A stretch of 64,000 nt of DNA, taken from assembly GCF_014839805.1 (NCBI RefSeq), contig NC_051126.1:7448609-7512608 (forward strand), read 5' to 3'. Below the pieces are notes generated by a model that saw nothing but the letters and a program-made list of their open reading frames with translations, had not been told where the DNA came from and did not search any database. The DNA comes from Manduca sexta (lineage: Eukaryota; Arthropoda; Insecta; Lepidoptera; Sphingidae). Both the position numbers and the translations under genes were made by a program. Shown here in pieces: positions 1-13,787 of this stretch (position 1 is its first letter; each line of letters starts with the position of its first letter).

Positions 1-715
1 ATTTATTTATTATTAAAGTTGCATCAACTAAGTAACACCATCAAACCTTAACAATAGCATAGATTACAACAGCTTTTTGTTCAAATGCTACTTATACAAT
101 TATAGATGCAAACGACATTTCAAATTGTAAGTAACAAAGCATTATTACAATTAAATAAAAGGAAACAAGATCTAAAATCGATTATCAATGTATATACATT
201 GATATATATCAATTGATATTTAAAATATTTATTGTCTCCGCTAGAAAATTAACCAACCGAATGTGACGCTGGTAACATTGGCCCGAAGTAGCAATCTTAC
301 TAGAAATTTTAGGTATTCCCTGTAATATGAACGCGAACGGTTAGTTCTTTAATTATTATTTTTTTATTTAATGCTTAAGTTCACGTAATAAGGTTTATTA
401 TAGTAAGTAGGTAATAAGTTGGGTATTCCCCTATAATATTAATTGTAATCAAACTAAACTCGGAGACTGTTTTTTCATGTTTTTACTTATTTTATAATAA
501 ATAATCAAATATTAAATAAATCAAACTCAATCTCTATTTTACACTAGATTTAAAAGATCAAATACTAAATAAACCCAATAGCAGTTTAAAATTGCATCTT
601 TTCATATTCATGATATATATCGGATAAATATCAAATATCGGATATTTTAAATATTTATTATAAATATCGAATTTTTGCAAACCCTGATATATGTATAGAT
701 ATAGAAATAAATCAT

Positions 716-812
716 TTACGCAAATATAGTGCACATGTACATTGCACCTTTTCTGTCGTAGTACAATGAGATGGCAATCCAACAACTGAAGAGATACCAG
801 ATGTAGGTCCAA
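716..812 (+). repeat. Interspersed repeat D, possible relic
   Basis: CATTGCACCTTTTCTGTCG, ACAATGAGATGGCAATCC and AACTGAAGAGATACCAG follow the order of D elements, but are very diverged. Confidence 0.35.
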
Positions 813-1200
813 CAGTATGCCATCCTTTTATCGTACTTCATGATATTATACATTCTCACGATTAAACACTCAAACCTGTATTTTCAGTCGATTTAAAAAA
901 ACGCTTGTAACCTGCCCCTTCTGATTAAATTTAGACAATTAAGAATAATGGTTGATATGCTTACAGATGATTTATATATACAATATTTTTTAACATTAAT
1001 CTGAAATTAGTTTGGTTGGTTATTAAAATAGGTCTTAATTTTTTTTATTTACTGTTCCTTCCATTAATATATTTTTGTGTTAGTATTTTAATGGCACGAT
1101 CGACAGTAAAATTGTATCGCAGATTATTTTTATTATAAAATTTTACAATGAATTTGACTCTACCTAAGTTCTAAGTGAAGTATTTATAAATAATTAGTTT

Positions 1201-1370
1201 TTTTGGGATAAATATTTTCCTGGGATACAAAGTAGCCTATAGCATTTAGGAGTAATGTCGCTTTCTATTAGTGAATGAAATTAACAAAATCAGTTCGATA
1301 GTTTCAGAGATTAGTCCCTAGGAACATGCAAACTCACAAACTCTTCGTTTTCACAATTTGTATTCTTCTT
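1201..1370 (-). repeat. Interspersed repeat A (Helitron-like interior), diverged
   Basis: Shares GGGATA...AAGTAGCCTATAGC, CTATTAGTGAA and TAGTTTCAGAGATTAG with the copies at 7881 and 59195. Class uncertain; the G/C words resemble the reverse complement of the Helitron-like elements. Confidence 0.6.
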
Positions 1371-3800
1371 TTGCAGGTAGACTTGTACATGACTCTAGAC
1401 TAACGAGAAAGTTCCAACCAACTGTTTTGCACGCTGATAATCTCAATATGGAAAGGTAACACACAAAATATCTGATGCTCGGAAATTATTCTACTTTATG
1501 TATTCAAAATCGTGCGTGAAGGAATTGTATAGTGCATAATAGCTGGATATTATTTGAACCAGTGGCATATTTTTATAATAAATGTTCTGTTTGTGTTGGC
1601 ATAACATTCTTGGAGGGCGTCCGACGGCGTTTGCAAAGAGGATTATTTTACGTCTTAGAAATTTTACGTAATATTTTATATTTGCAGTTTTAATAAAGCT
1701 TGGCAACATGCATGATTTCTGTTACAGCCATTAATATCCATATAGTAAAAAATATTGTAATTAACTTAATAAGTAAAGCCTGAATCTATTTTTAGGCATT
1801 GACGAGCTGTTGTCTTTTAATTTTTCATTGTAAAATTTTAGCGATGAAAAATGTGTACATAATTGCAATGAAATTGTCCGAAACTAATGATTTCATAAAG
1901 TCGTCATAGTCCAGTTTTACAAATATTTGTAATTTATTGATCCTCGGAGGCATTGTAATGTGTATTCTATGTTAAACCTTTGAAGCAATATCCCTAATAA
2001 GTGTGAGGAACAGGTGTAAGAGATATTTCTTGGTTTTATGTGTCGATGAACTTGACGATTTTTTTAACAGAATTTAATATTTATAGACTTTTCAATTATT
2101 CTTTGTCCTTATCGGGTGCACAACTAAATATAATAACACTTTGTAACAAATAAATGATTTTACTTTCATATACAAATATTTTCCTGAGACATTTTAAGAA
2201 ATCCGGTAACAGTTTTTGCCACAAAATCTTTGTTATGAAGGAATACTGGGATGTGTATTTAGAATAAATTTTCGTATTGTATCTTAAAGTTGATGAATTA
2301 AACAGTTTATAAATAGCTAATTCTTTTCATAACAATAGTATAAAACAATGATAAATATAACTTAATGAAATGTAATATAATAAAGTTTATAAAAGATATA
2401 ATGGCGAAAATGAGTTCCACCGGTTAAAATACTATATGAAATTAGCATTGTAACTGCTAAATAGACAAAGACGCCTTACATGGACTTTAGCAGAATTGTA
2501 TCGAAACAACAGCGGGCAATGGCAATTTCATAGAGTAAACATGTTATATATAAATTTGCTTAGATATAATTGTTGGAAGTGTCACTAGACAATTTTTATA
2601 ATGCAAATAATATTATGTATCTATACAATAAAAATTGGAAATGATCTCCTCATGATTTGTTTTTATAAATAAATACCTCACTGATCCACAACTACTTGTA
2701 GGAGTTTAAGGGTATATTCACAAGGACCATGACCACACCACATCACAGTGACAAAACGTGGCCTAGGTTGCGATGTGACCAATATGGTGCACACGTTTGA
2801 ATTAGACTGCAAAATGTTTGAATGGAATTATTAATTTTCATACTAATTATATTATTTTTGATTCATGTGAATGGACCGTAAGTCAAATACATCTGTATTT
2901 TCAACATGAACTATGACTGAAGTAGCAGATGTAAAAAAAGGATTAAAGTAAGATTTTAAATTGTTATATGTTCTCATGTAAAAAAATAAAGCACCTAATA
3001 CATTTTACACGTTGCTCTCTCTCTAAGCTCCATTATTTAAGTAATATTTAAATTAAAAATATTACGATCTGTGATGGCTGTAATATAATTTATATTAGAA
3101 CTTCATCGTTCAAACTCGAAACAGATTTACTATACCTATCATTTTAAAGAGTATTATGACTTTGATTACTGATTTATTATATCGTTTTTTATCGCGTTAT
3201 CGACCTTTAAGTCAGAGAAGTAAGCATTACGAAGGTAGAAGGGATTTGCTGAACCACTGGGAATCCCAGCGCCCGTGAGATATGAAGAAACAAAGCTGCA
3301 ACTTCAGGCTGGTTTCTTCGCTCTAAAGTGCGATTTAAACTGACACGCTGTCAAGTTAAAAGCAGCATCTTAAGATCCTCTTTATTTAATATAACACATC
3401 ATTTACTTGGAAGCCTGATATTGGTACCGGTCACATCTTTTTGATTATGAGACCCGACTCCCTGAGGTTTAATAACAACGCTGGTTGAGTTAACAGCAAG
3501 CGTTCAATAAACAAATTAATTTATCTCAATTGAAGAGTTTAATATCTCAAACGTTTGCTTAAGATCCTACTCAAAGGTGAGATAAGTTTATTTATCCAAC
3601 ACTTAGTATCCACATCAAGATAATCATAAGATATTCCTAAGTACGATCCTTTTTATTCCCTAAATCTTTCTGCTGCGGCATATTCACGGAAAGATTATTG
3701 GCATATTATTGGATGTGAGGAAGATATAACGTCCAGTGATCATAAAACATGAGACGATAGAGACTTCTTTATACATCAACTAAATAAGTACTTTAAATGC

Positions 3801-3912
3801 CTCCTAGCCGAATTACGGCGCCGAAGGCCGTTATCAATGGAAATCAGCCAAGTACGCAGGAGATATTATTATAGTGCACCAGTATGTACGCAAGAAATAC
3901 ATTAACTCTACC
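3801..3912 (+). repeat. Interspersed repeat D, fragment
   Basis: AGCCGAATTACGGCGCCGAA, ATCAGCCAAGTACGCAGGAG, TTATAGTGCACCAGTATGT. Shared with 62381. Confidence 0.65.
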
Positions 3913-5803
3913 AAACTATTACTTTAACCATAATTTAGATACATATGAAATAACTCAATAATATTCGAAATCTCCAAACATTTTAGTGTATGTAGGTATA
4001 TATTTTCATAGAATTTATGTCCTTCCGTAGACCATCAGTTACAACTAACAAAGGACGGTAGTTTTACTACCTAATGTTACTTCCAAAGTGTTCAGAAAAA
4101 CTTAAATTGTGCCACACAGAATGGATTTAGAATAGTTATTTTTTTAATCTTTTTTTACCTTTAAATTATATGAGGATAAAAACTATAATCGCAAACTCAA
4201 GATTCAAAGACCAAAACACCCGATAAAATGGAAACAAATAGTGCCTAACGAAATATGTATTCAACTGAAACTTAAATAGAAAAAGTTTTTCTGGTAAGTA
4301 TGCTATGCATGCGCTCCCAAGAGTATGCGAACAAAACTTGCAAGAAGAACGAAATACGAATGCATCTGAATTCAGATAGTCGCGAACTACGCACGTATTT
4401 ACGTGGGGTGACAGTATGTCATGATAATATTAAGAAAAGAAAGGAATAGTAAGAAATAGTCATAAAATATACTTAAATTTATTTTAAAATTAAATGCTAC
4501 GTTGACGTCATATATTAGTAAGACCCCAACCTTATTAGAGAAGTAAGCTTACTAAGTACTTGTAAAACAAGTCTAAGGAAGAGCCACAGATTTATTCGAC
4601 ATATGGCTGAAAAAATATCAAACGGTTAATAACAAATATTAACTGCTTCATTATATATTTTTTTTATAATTACAGTGCTTTCATCTTTAGTTTAAATGTG
4701 TTTGGTATTCGTTCTTGTAATTCTCATATATTCTAAAAACAAAGACTACACGTAGTCAAATGAGATAAGTTTCACATTTACCAAAACTAATGTGGATCCA
4801 TTGTTCACACGTCATTATTCCCAGGGCGGGTAATGTTGCGTCGTGCGATACTGCCAGATGTATGCGCATATTAACATGACCCGCATCCTAGAACGTACTT
4901 CATACATGTATTCTTTATGAGCAAAATTTCGTCTGACTAGTTAGCTTTTGAATTAGGTTAGTGTGATGTGGCATTAAAGGAGTTCCGTCATTTATTATTG
5001 AAAATATTACCGCACACCCCTATGACTGCGTCGGATCTCGTAATGAAGTATCTACCGTACGTAATTATATTATAATTGAACGCTGTTACATCCCTAAAAT
5101 TAATGCAGTGTATCCTGTAACATCTTCTTTAATATTTACAATCAAAGAAGATCGATAGAAAATATTATGATACACTACAGCAGACAATGCTCAAAAGGTT
5201 CTGAAAACTTCCTTAAAAATAGGAGTTAGGCCCCACACTTTCGCGCTGATAGCACTAAAGGGGTTACTAAAACGAGCGAATGAGTGCTCGTACTTTTCTT
5301 TACGTTGTTGCCATAATATAGCCGGGGGAAGTGAAAAGTATGCCAAAAAATTATCTTCAACAAGAATTCTTTTTGTTTAATGACTGATACAAATTAACAT
5401 AATATTATAACTGGCAAGGTAAAACAGATAATAAGTATGGTGCAGCATAAGGCACTGGCGTACAAACAAGTGAAATTGCTGTTAGTTTTAACATTGAACC
5501 TCCGCTTTATGTTGTCAAATTAGGTTGTTGCCAGGAGCAGTGGCGGTCGTTCGTTTAATCTAAGCGGTAATATTAACAACATAAATTTTGCACGTCTTGC
5601 TAGAGTACCCACGGATTTCTGTGCACTTGGATATAACCTCATTTATGTAATATGCACATATGTGGGACACTTTATGTTGCCAATTTAGCAGGAAATAATT
5701 TCTGCTGTGTTAATTTCATTCCGTATTTTCGTTTATTGACTTCACAGTAACTTTTAGATAAGTCGAATAGTGACGCTTAAAGAAAAACTTAAAAAAATAC
5801 CGA

Positions 5804-6076
5804 ATGACCGATCAGTGTTCAAGCGCGAAAAACTGCAAAAAATCTTCGCTCGTCTGGACTACGATATTTTTTGTTATTTTGTTACATCCTCTGAATTCTA
5901 CATTAACCATTTCCCTCGAAAATCATCCTAAAACAGTATCCTTTCTACAATTTTTATCGCCTGAGCAAAAATCCAAAAATTTCTTTAACAAGTTCATAAC
6001 ATACTGGAGCAGGCAAATTGGCAGCCAAACTGCGATAAGCGGAGGGAGCGGCAGATACGTCCTGGATGGAGCTTGA
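5804..6076 (+). CDS. Small hydrophobic-N-terminus ORF, 90 codons, unrecognised
   Basis: Complete ATG-to-TGA frame. The N-terminus is Cys/Ser/Lys-rich (two Lys at about 12-13), followed by a hydrophobic run at about 16-28, which could be a signal peptide or signal anchor. The rest is polar, with many Lys, Phe and Ser, and a Gly-rich end. An AATAAA lies 75 nt after the stop (6151-6156). There is no homologue I recognise, and the sequence is only slightly less A+T-rich than its surroundings. It may be a real small gene, an exon fragment or chance; a donor-like GGAG|GTATTC just beyond the stop argues for caution. Confidence 0.33.
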   Translation: MTDQCSSAKNCKKSSLVWTTIFFVILLHPLNSTLTISLENHPKTVSFLQFLSPEQKSKNFFNKFITYWSRQIGSQTAISGGSGRYVLDGA

Positions 6077-6150
6077 TGGAGGTATTCAAACGAGAACGAT
6101 ATCGTTTGCGTCTGCTGGCACTAAACTGAAAAATCGCGAGTAAATGAGTC

Positions 6151-6156
6151 AATAAA
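6151..6156 (+). terminator. Possible poly(A) signal after the 90-codon ORF
   Basis: AATAAA 75 nt past the stop at 6076. The hexamer is common in A+T-rich DNA, so this is weak support. Confidence 0.25.
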
Positions 6157-6926
6157 CTGCTCTTGGTAAAATTTAGCTTAAATTTGTGACCATACATAAT
6201 AGTAGAGGTTATGGCAGAAGCTTTTGAACAATTTTTATAGTATAGCGGCCCAGTGTTTTTAAAGAGTAAAGTTATAAGACAACAACTATAGTGTTCGATG
6301 TTCATTTAGAGACATATTTTTGATGCAATACTTCATAGCTGTAACGAGAGACTAAGGAAGAAAGTAATATTTATTATTATTATTAAATATTATTATAATT
6401 TGTTAGGTATCATCATTAATAAACTAATGAAATTCAACATTTTATTTTATAGTATTCATTCCCTTTTCTACATTTCTCTGGTTTTCATTCACTATCAAGG
6501 TCAGATAAAAGTTGAGCATGCTTTTATGAATCAGATAGATACTTCGAAATTGGGCCGAATCATTGCGCATATATGATTATGTTGTCCACCAAGACAAATC
6601 TCAAACAGGCAATTACCATCAACTGCTCTGTGGATTAAGGTTTTTATAGCATTCTATCTCGATATTTCGATGCAGAAAATCATGCTTTGTGCCACTGCCG
6701 ATGGACGGAAAATGAGTTTATGATGTCTTGGGCATGTAGATTTAATACGTAACGTTCTGTTTGATAAAATTATCACCACAACATCAATTTGATTCTTGCC
6801 TATTGTACTATAACAATATTTATCTATAAATTATGGTTCATCAAGACGAGACCCAATTAATATTTCGTTTACGTAACCAACGATGTTCGTATATATGAAC
6901 AGAATTTAAACACATCTGAACATTAC

Positions 6927-7065
6927 TTATTTCGTTATCAGCTCTGTACGTGGTTCTAGTGTGGTCCAGAATATCTGAATACGTCGGCAACATCCGTAAA
7001 AGCTGTAAATTCTCATTAAACCGTTGCCCTCGGTGGCCGGGCCGGAGGCGAGCCGTCAAACTATG
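6927..7065 (-). CDS. Possible coding exon or relic ORF, unrecognised
   Basis: The minus strand is open through this stretch, with an acceptor-like TTAG at 7066-7069 and a possible donor ATAA|GTAATG at its end. The 5' part is G+C-rich (Arg/Gly/Pro codons), followed by a Leu-rich and Tyr/Thr-rich stretch. The polypyrimidine tract is poor and no partner exon is found. It could be a gene relic. Confidence 0.2.
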
Positions 7066-7302
7066 CTAATTCAACATACATATCCCCAGCCGCAGCTTGC
7101 ACGTGCGGTACAGTCTAACCAAAAAGTGTGGCTAAAAGAACAGAAACAAAATGTTGCTTGATTACGTATTTGCATTACATAAAGCGTCCGAGAGCGCATT
7201 GTTTACAACTTTAATATGAATTTGTGGATTGTTATGGTATTTTTTATTCGACTTAATATATATTATCAATTTAGATACTCAGTATCTCCCTATTTATGCT
7301 TA

Positions 7303-7545
7303 CACACGCAAACGCCTTTTAATTTCAAAGCGGTAGACAGAGGTGTAACTACTAGACCCAATTCCCGCCGTTTGTATTCCGATCTATAGGCGTTGAGCCT
7401 ATCGCCATATCAAGCATAAATTCCAGACTCCGAGCAGATTCTCAGTAGAAAAACCCCATTTTTGGGATTGGGACTTGAGATTTGAACCCGGGACCTAAAC
7501 ACTAGTTGTATGCCGCACGCTATAAACTTACGCCACCGAGACGTT
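7303..7545 (-). mobile_element. SINE family 1, diverged, minus orientation
   Basis: Retains GAGCCTATCGCCATAT, the GACTCCG...CAG block and the box B complement GATTTGAACCCGGGA, but has many substitutions. An older insertion. Confidence 0.8.
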
Positions 7546-7880
7546 CAGCTAATAAAACAATTTTTGTCGATTTCTCTACATACGTAATTCCAACAAAGTC
7601 TCATAGTCATGGATGCGGACTTGGACTTTTAGTATTTATAGGCTTTCAATCTTTAGTCTTAATGTTTCTAGAGTTAACTACTTTTTCGATTAAGACCTGT
7701 AGCTATGCAGTCGTAGTCAATGACTAGTATAATTTGCATGTATCAAATACTAAATAAAGAGTCTACAATGCATCTGATGGTATTAATGTACTTTGATATA
7801 ATGTTTATTAACTAGCGATTTTTTATGTCATACATACTTTAATAATTTTGTCAGAGGTTGTGACCGCGTGATTATTTTCT

Positions 7881-8044
7881 TTCTAGATAAATATTTTCGT
7901 GAGATTACAGGTAGCCTATTCTACTCAAGAGTAATGTAGCTTCCTATTAGCGAAAGAATTTTCAAATTCGATTCAATAGTTTCAGAGATTAGCCCAAACA
8001 AATATGCAAACATACTCACTCATCATTATAATATTAGTATAGAT
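7881..8044 (-). repeat. Interspersed repeat A, copy 2
   Basis: GTAGCCTATTCTACTC, CTTCCTATTAGCGAA, TAGTTTCAGAGATTAGCCC, ending TTATAATATTAGTATAGA, a border common to lepidopteran repeats. Confidence 0.65.
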
Positions 8045-10377
8045 AGGCAAAATGGCGCAATGAACCGTAGGCTGCCCCCAATTTTTTATTAATTTATATT
8101 CTTCAAGGACGTCATAAGGTACATAGGGACAGATAATACATGAGGTCAGCCCGTAATAAACTTTACCGAAGGGCACTTATACATAACGTCAAGCAAAATA
8201 TACGAGTACATATTACCCTTTTTACGAGCCGTGTATGCCGGGTCAGTATAATGAAGGAGGCTTAAAATAAATTCGGCCAGTTATTTTGCATGCACACAGT
8301 GAAATCCCCGGCTGTAACTAGAATCGTTTTACGGAATGTTCCACGAGTACACAAAACATAAAATAATTACATTTTCTGTATGTTCTAGAAAGGGCGTTAC
8401 CAGTTAGGAATGCTACGTGCGGTGTAGGTGGATAGGAGGCACTGTTACAATAAAATAGAAGGCTCCTGTACAGCAAACTGAGAATAATTTTGGAGGACAT
8501 AAATAGAAACTTAGATAAACGAAGGCACAAAGACAGTTCTAATATTCTAATAAATATAGAATTGCACTCATAATTTTACTCATTACTTTAACTGATATTA
8601 CGATAGATTTATAAAGACATTTATTTAAATTAGAGACATTAGCCTTATTTACTTACAAAGCCAAGTTCCTAATGAACGTATCAAACAGTCTAATTGAATA
8701 GCTAATAAACAAAGTGTCCAAGTTTACCGCCGCGCAATAAATAATAGATAAATTAAATGGCCGAGAGCTCGGGCCAAACAGAATTAAAACTTTCCGGGAG
8801 GTTTCGCGTAAATCACAGCTAGCTGATTTATATTTCACGCACCTTCCGCCCTAGTCCGGAGGTGCCGCGTGATATTCACCTATCGCGAACGGCGTGGTTT
8901 ATAGTCCTCGTGCACACTCGTTTGTGCTTGTATGCATCGTGTAATTCCACTTCATTTAGATTGGTCTGACAAAGGCTCCCCGTAAAAAAATGCTTGTCGA
9001 AGCGTTCTTGTTAAGAGTTTTCCTGTCTTGATCTTGTAGATCTTTTCCTAGTAATTCCCACACGGCCACCTACACTTTCTAAAGAGACATACGCTATGAA
9101 TACGTTCAGGTATGATATAATAAATATATTTCGTAAATACTAAGTAGGTTATTATTTTTCTTTTTACTTAGTTCTACGTGCGGTGTTTTAATAATTTGTT
9201 ATCTTTTTTGTTTCGTTTTAGTTTTTAAACTTATAATGTATTGTATAATGCTGTTAGTGTGTCACAAATGGTAAATATTCTGACTGTCTTAAACAACTGG
9301 AATATTTATTTATTTATATGGTTCGTCAAATTATTCAAAATTCATTAGCATAAGTTAATTCTAACCACTATTGGCTGTCCTTAATAATAAATAAATAAAT
9401 ATTGCAGTGTAATCACTAGATAGTTACGAAAATGTAAATAATTTTCATAACTATTCAAATAAATTAATGTATATGCTGTATAATTTAATTCACTAACTTC
9501 TCATGTACAATGTACTATACCCACATAGCTATAGTTGTCTTAAATATATATAAACAGAAAATTAGTACCTACTTGAAATGTCGGTAGATTGTTTGTTATA
9601 TTTTTAGAACTGGTTGGTGAATACACTATGCTTATTATTAGGTCAGATTCTCACAGAGGCGGATGATAGAAGGACCGCGGGAGCTGCCACGTAGGCGGCA
9701 GAAACTGTGGGCGGATAGAATTTTTGCTGGCATTTTTTTATTCAGCCCAAACACGTGGGAGTCTCAATATAGTCTTTCAAACGAACATAAAAGTATGTGA
9801 TGACGGATGAGTAATAAGTATTTGCCAAATATAGACGATGTAAAATTTTGAATAGTAGACAACATTTGACTAACAACTAGTTTCTATATGAACTGAAAAT
9901 TTAACGCCATAAGATCTATTACAAAACAAGCGGCATAATATGGGCAAAAGCAACAATAACTTTGACCGTTACTATCAATGAAGAATTTGGCCATTACTCG
10001 AAAGTTCGTTAGGTACTATGAGTTTACAATATCCGATTAATTTCCACGAATAAACAATGTAAATTGAATTAACAGATTGCATACCTGAACTATCAGGTTA
10101 GTGTCAGTAGTGTATGAAACGGATATGCGGTCGCTGCATGGCAGTTAATCGCATCCACAGCGGGCATCCAAAGCTGAATAGTACTGCGACTGCTGTCGAA
10201 GCATGTAGTCACTATTGATCACTCGTGTATAAGTTCGTACGATTTAGGATACACTTTGTTATATACAACGTCAACTGTGGCCGAGTAACCTGGGTGCATG
10301 TTTTGAGAAAGCATTTATGCGTGTCTAATGTCTTCTATCCTATCATATTGTAACTTTTTCTAGTGGTAGGATATATT
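8045..10377. other. Intergenic, one less A+T-rich patch
   Basis: About 8740-8960 is less A+T-rich (CCGAGAGCTCGGGCC, CCTAGTCCGGAGGTGCC) and might be regulatory. Nothing coding is supported. Confidence 0.45.
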
Positions 10378-10557
10378 GCATATCCGCCTGGATAGCGACT
10401 ACTGTATACAAGTCGTGTTCCGGGATCAAACTGTACATGTCCGGTCTCAGCATAATTATGTTGACTGCCAAGGGGTGATCATCTCTCGTCAGTCGAGATT
10501 CTATTGGACCACATTCGACCTACCATCAGGTGCAGTTGGGTCCATTTGACTTGCACA
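10378..10557 (-). repeat. Interspersed repeat C, copy 1
   Basis: Contains TATCCGCCTGGATA, CGTGTTCCGGGATCA, CATAATTATGTTGACTG, CTATTGGACC and CATCAGGTGCAGT, all shared in order with copies at 15164, 33559, 47636 and 51694. No tRNA-like boxes or coding; class unknown to me. Confidence 0.75.
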
Positions 10558-10584
10558 TATAATAAAAAATATTTACGTTATGTA

Positions 10585-10843
10585 CTGCCTCGGTGGCGTA
10601 GTTGTATTGCATGTCCGGTAGAATAGCGGTCTGAGGTCCTGGGTTCGAATCCTGTGTCGGGCAAAGTGATATTTGGGTTTTTCTGCTCAGTATCAGCCCG
10701 GAGTCTGGAATTTGTGACCGATATGGCGATAGGCTCGCCCCCTATCACATCATGGGACGGAACATATTTGGCGAAAAGTGGGTGCCCTAGTTGCGCCTCT
10801 GCATATCCCTTCGGGGATAAATGCGTGATGTTATGTATGTATG
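10585..10843 (+). mobile_element. SINE family 1, full-length, with target-site duplication
   Basis: The head is tRNA-like, with a box A-like TGGCGTAGTTGT and box B-like GGGTTCGAATCC, followed by a body with GGCGATAGGCTCGCC and a tail of TATG repeats. Exact 11-bp duplication TACGTTATGTA at 10574-10584 and 10844-10854. Such elements are transcribed by RNA polymerase III from the internal boxes and mobilised by a partner LINE. Confidence 0.9.
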
Positions 10844-10854
10844 TACGTTATGTA

Positions 10855-13787
10855 GTTATAAATCATGTGTACTTTCCCTAAATATTACTTATACTTAAGT
10901 CAAACATTGTAATTAAGTACCTATTTTAATTGCAAGTTACAGTTAACTGTTTGCTTTCTATTATTACAGATTCGCCTCATTGAACAGCTTACGAAGTCAG
11001 TTCACTAGAGGATAGGCGCTTAACATTATTTGTTCCTGGCAAACGTACTTACGAATTGAACTCCGGTTTAAACTTCGCTAATTCTAGCTCTCGTGATATG
11101 AGTTTTACTAAATTGTTATTTAAAGAGTTTGATCTTTAATAATCTTATTTTCTTCTTCTTCTTCTTTTATATTATGTCTACCATGTATTTGACGATTATT
11201 TCACCAATGTCGAGTAATAATAGCAGACACAAAACAAAAAGAGAGTAAAAAATCAGGTAATCAAAAAACTGCATTTTGTAAACCCCTGTCTAGTAATCTA
11301 ATATTACTTTGAAGTAAAATTGTCCAATGTAGAAATGTGTTCAAATGTGTAATTAGACAATAGGTTCCAAATATTAAAATATATTCTCCTTTATTAAAGA
11401 ATTATCTCTATATATAACGATTTCTTTTCAACATCCAAATATATTCAGGTAGTGTGTTATTAATAAGGTAGGAAGTGCATATATGCCATTTAATTTGTTC
11501 CAAGTATTAAGAGCTAAGTCTCACCTTCTACCACCTGAATTACCTAGCCTATTAGTTATATCTGAGTCTGAATCCTCCTGCAATCTCCTGTTAATACCCA
11601 CCTAAGAGAATTAACAACCAAATTAACAATATATATGCGAATCTAATTTAACCTAACAGCTTAACTGTGTACATACAGGACACGACATCGCCACATTGCT
11701 CTGTTATTTTTAATAGGTACGTAAAGTTTAGTTTGAATTTATGACTGTAACTAATTAATATAAAAATATGTATGTAACTTGCGCTGCGTACATATTTTAT
11801 AAGCTTTTTTTATAGTTGATATTATAGCTTTTTAATCATGGAAATTGTACATACTGGGAAACTCGGTCGTAGTTAAAATATAGCAACACAAATGTACATG
11901 GAATGAAATTCATATTCATCTAAAAAACAGAAGGTTTTCAGTCTTAAAAACTCTAAAACTAATCAATTGTTAGTTGAACAACCCTAAATTCGGAGCTGAA
12001 TAAAGCTGAATGCCTAAACTCCCTCCTCTCCCTGGCTGCGCCCATGGTGCGACATTTATTCCGGGAAAGGGTTCGCACAAGCTCGTTTGCTGTACCTACA
12101 TGGTAAGCCTAGTAAAGCCGAAAACGTTCCTATCAATAAATAAACTCACTACCCGTTATACAGCATATTACGAGCGTTTCTTCAGACGTATTAAGTAAAT
12201 CCCACTCATATTCAAGAAGCGACGATTAAGCATCGAGTGAATAAATCGCTATTGAATAGAATCGATAAGAGATGCCGATGCGGGGAAATGATTTATTGAC
12301 TCTGCTTCAAGTCCGCTCTCGCTAATGGCGGCTGTATAAGCATTCGCCAATGTGTTTGTTTTATTTTCGTTCTGTAGACGATAAATAAAAGAAAATTATG
12401 CAATCAGGAACTCGGCAAAAACAGCCAATTGATGCGCGGCGCTTTGATGAAAATATTATAGAGTATTTGCTTGTTGAAGTCAAGTGTTTATTACTTTTGT
12501 CTGATGTTTATTGCGCTTATTTTTCTATTGATGGAAGCTGCATATAAATAGGAATAGGTATTTCGCTCTGTATTTTATCATGTTACGGATATGTTCGTCA
12601 ATTCTGCTTCCTCTTTAAAACCTAAGTTTTTAACCGAATGTTGAAGTCACAAAAATATGCACACCACATGTCTTTGTGATGTAATATTTTACCAAGTTTG
12701 CAATATTTTTATATTATTCAAAGTTCACAACCTATCATTAGAAAGCGGCTCAAAACACTAACAAAAACTGGGTGACCTCAATTACACATTACTTGAACGT
12801 TTTTTTGCGTGCGGTACAGGAGAATAAGAAAAAGAAAAACGAACCCGTCAAAACTAAAATGAATATTAAATTATAGCAGTGTTATATTTTCAAAAGTAAT
12901 TTAAAGTTTGAGTTAAACAAATTAGGGGTTTACGAAAACATTCATAATACATGTTGAATGCTACGAAACACATGAAATTTGAAAACCATCTTATATTATT
13001 TAGAAAGGAATTTTAAATTTGCAAAGCCGCGTCTACAAAAATTATATTAATAGGTATAATTTATATCGAACCACATATTTTTAACATAGCACGTATTTCG
13101 TGTGCAAAATTTTCTCTACCTAAATTTATTACGTTTCGTTCATTTCTATAGTTAACACCGTTGCAAATACTTAAGAAATTGAGAAAAATAATCTACTATA
13201 GTAATTAGTTGCAAAATATAGTATTTAAAATAAAAGAAATTGTCAAAAATTATTAATTTTGCTACTTATAAAACTGAAAAGACTCACTTTAAAATTAATT
13301 GTTCCCATTCTGCGCTGTCATGGGGTTTTTATCGTCACAGGCTAATCTTTCTCTTGAATAATTGATGAGGAAGGCTAAGAAAAATATTATTCGAAGACTG
13401 ACGCGGTCTTAATGGCTTATTTTGATTAGCTCTCTTAAGGATCTGTGACCATGAGTATTATATTTGGAATTTTTTTTGATAAGATTTGACACCCTTAAAT
13501 GTATATTTATGGTGAATTTCAGAGGTCCGAAAGACCCCTTTACCTATGAAGTGCCAATTTTTTTTTCTTCAAGGTCAGATTCCTTTTGTCTTTTTTTTCG
13601 TGCATTAATGATCCTTCGCAGATTGTTGGCATTGTTAGGGAAATTAAGTAAGACCAGAGTCACTTGCTCGTCTTTCCATTTACGCTATTGAAAAATCGAA
13701 TTATATTGAAGCGATCTAAAATAAAGAGCTCACAGGAAGGCCACTGATTATTGCGTCTAAGCTATAGGTATAAATGTAGAGATATAT
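10855..13787. other. Intergenic, no supported gene
   Basis: A+T-rich, with a (TTC)n run near 11150. A patch around 12200-12350 (AATCGATAAG, CTCGCTAATGGCGGC) is less A+T-rich without a convincing exon. Confidence 0.5.
11148..11167. repeat. Short (TTC)n microsatellite
   Basis: Run of TTC units within a pyrimidine-rich stretch. Confidence 0.7.

Larger units (their letters stand above)
1..5803. other. Intergenic, A+T-rich
   Basis: No coding signal that I can support. It holds only the D relics at 716 and 3801 and repeat A at 1201. Confidence 0.6.

Noticed and set aside
9655..9720. Arg-rich minus/plus translation resembling the end of a LINE pol protein
   Set aside because: Stops interrupt every frame and the similarity is only in general composition.
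10585..10660. True tRNA gene at the SINE head
   Set aside because: Box A- and B-like motifs are present, but no acceptor-stem pairing was found, and the unit continues into a repeated body with target-site duplications.
12010..12198. Plus-strand frame beginning M-P-K-L-P-P
   Set aside because: No splice sites, poly(A) signal or downstream coding signal. The proline-rich start arises from a short pyrimidine run.
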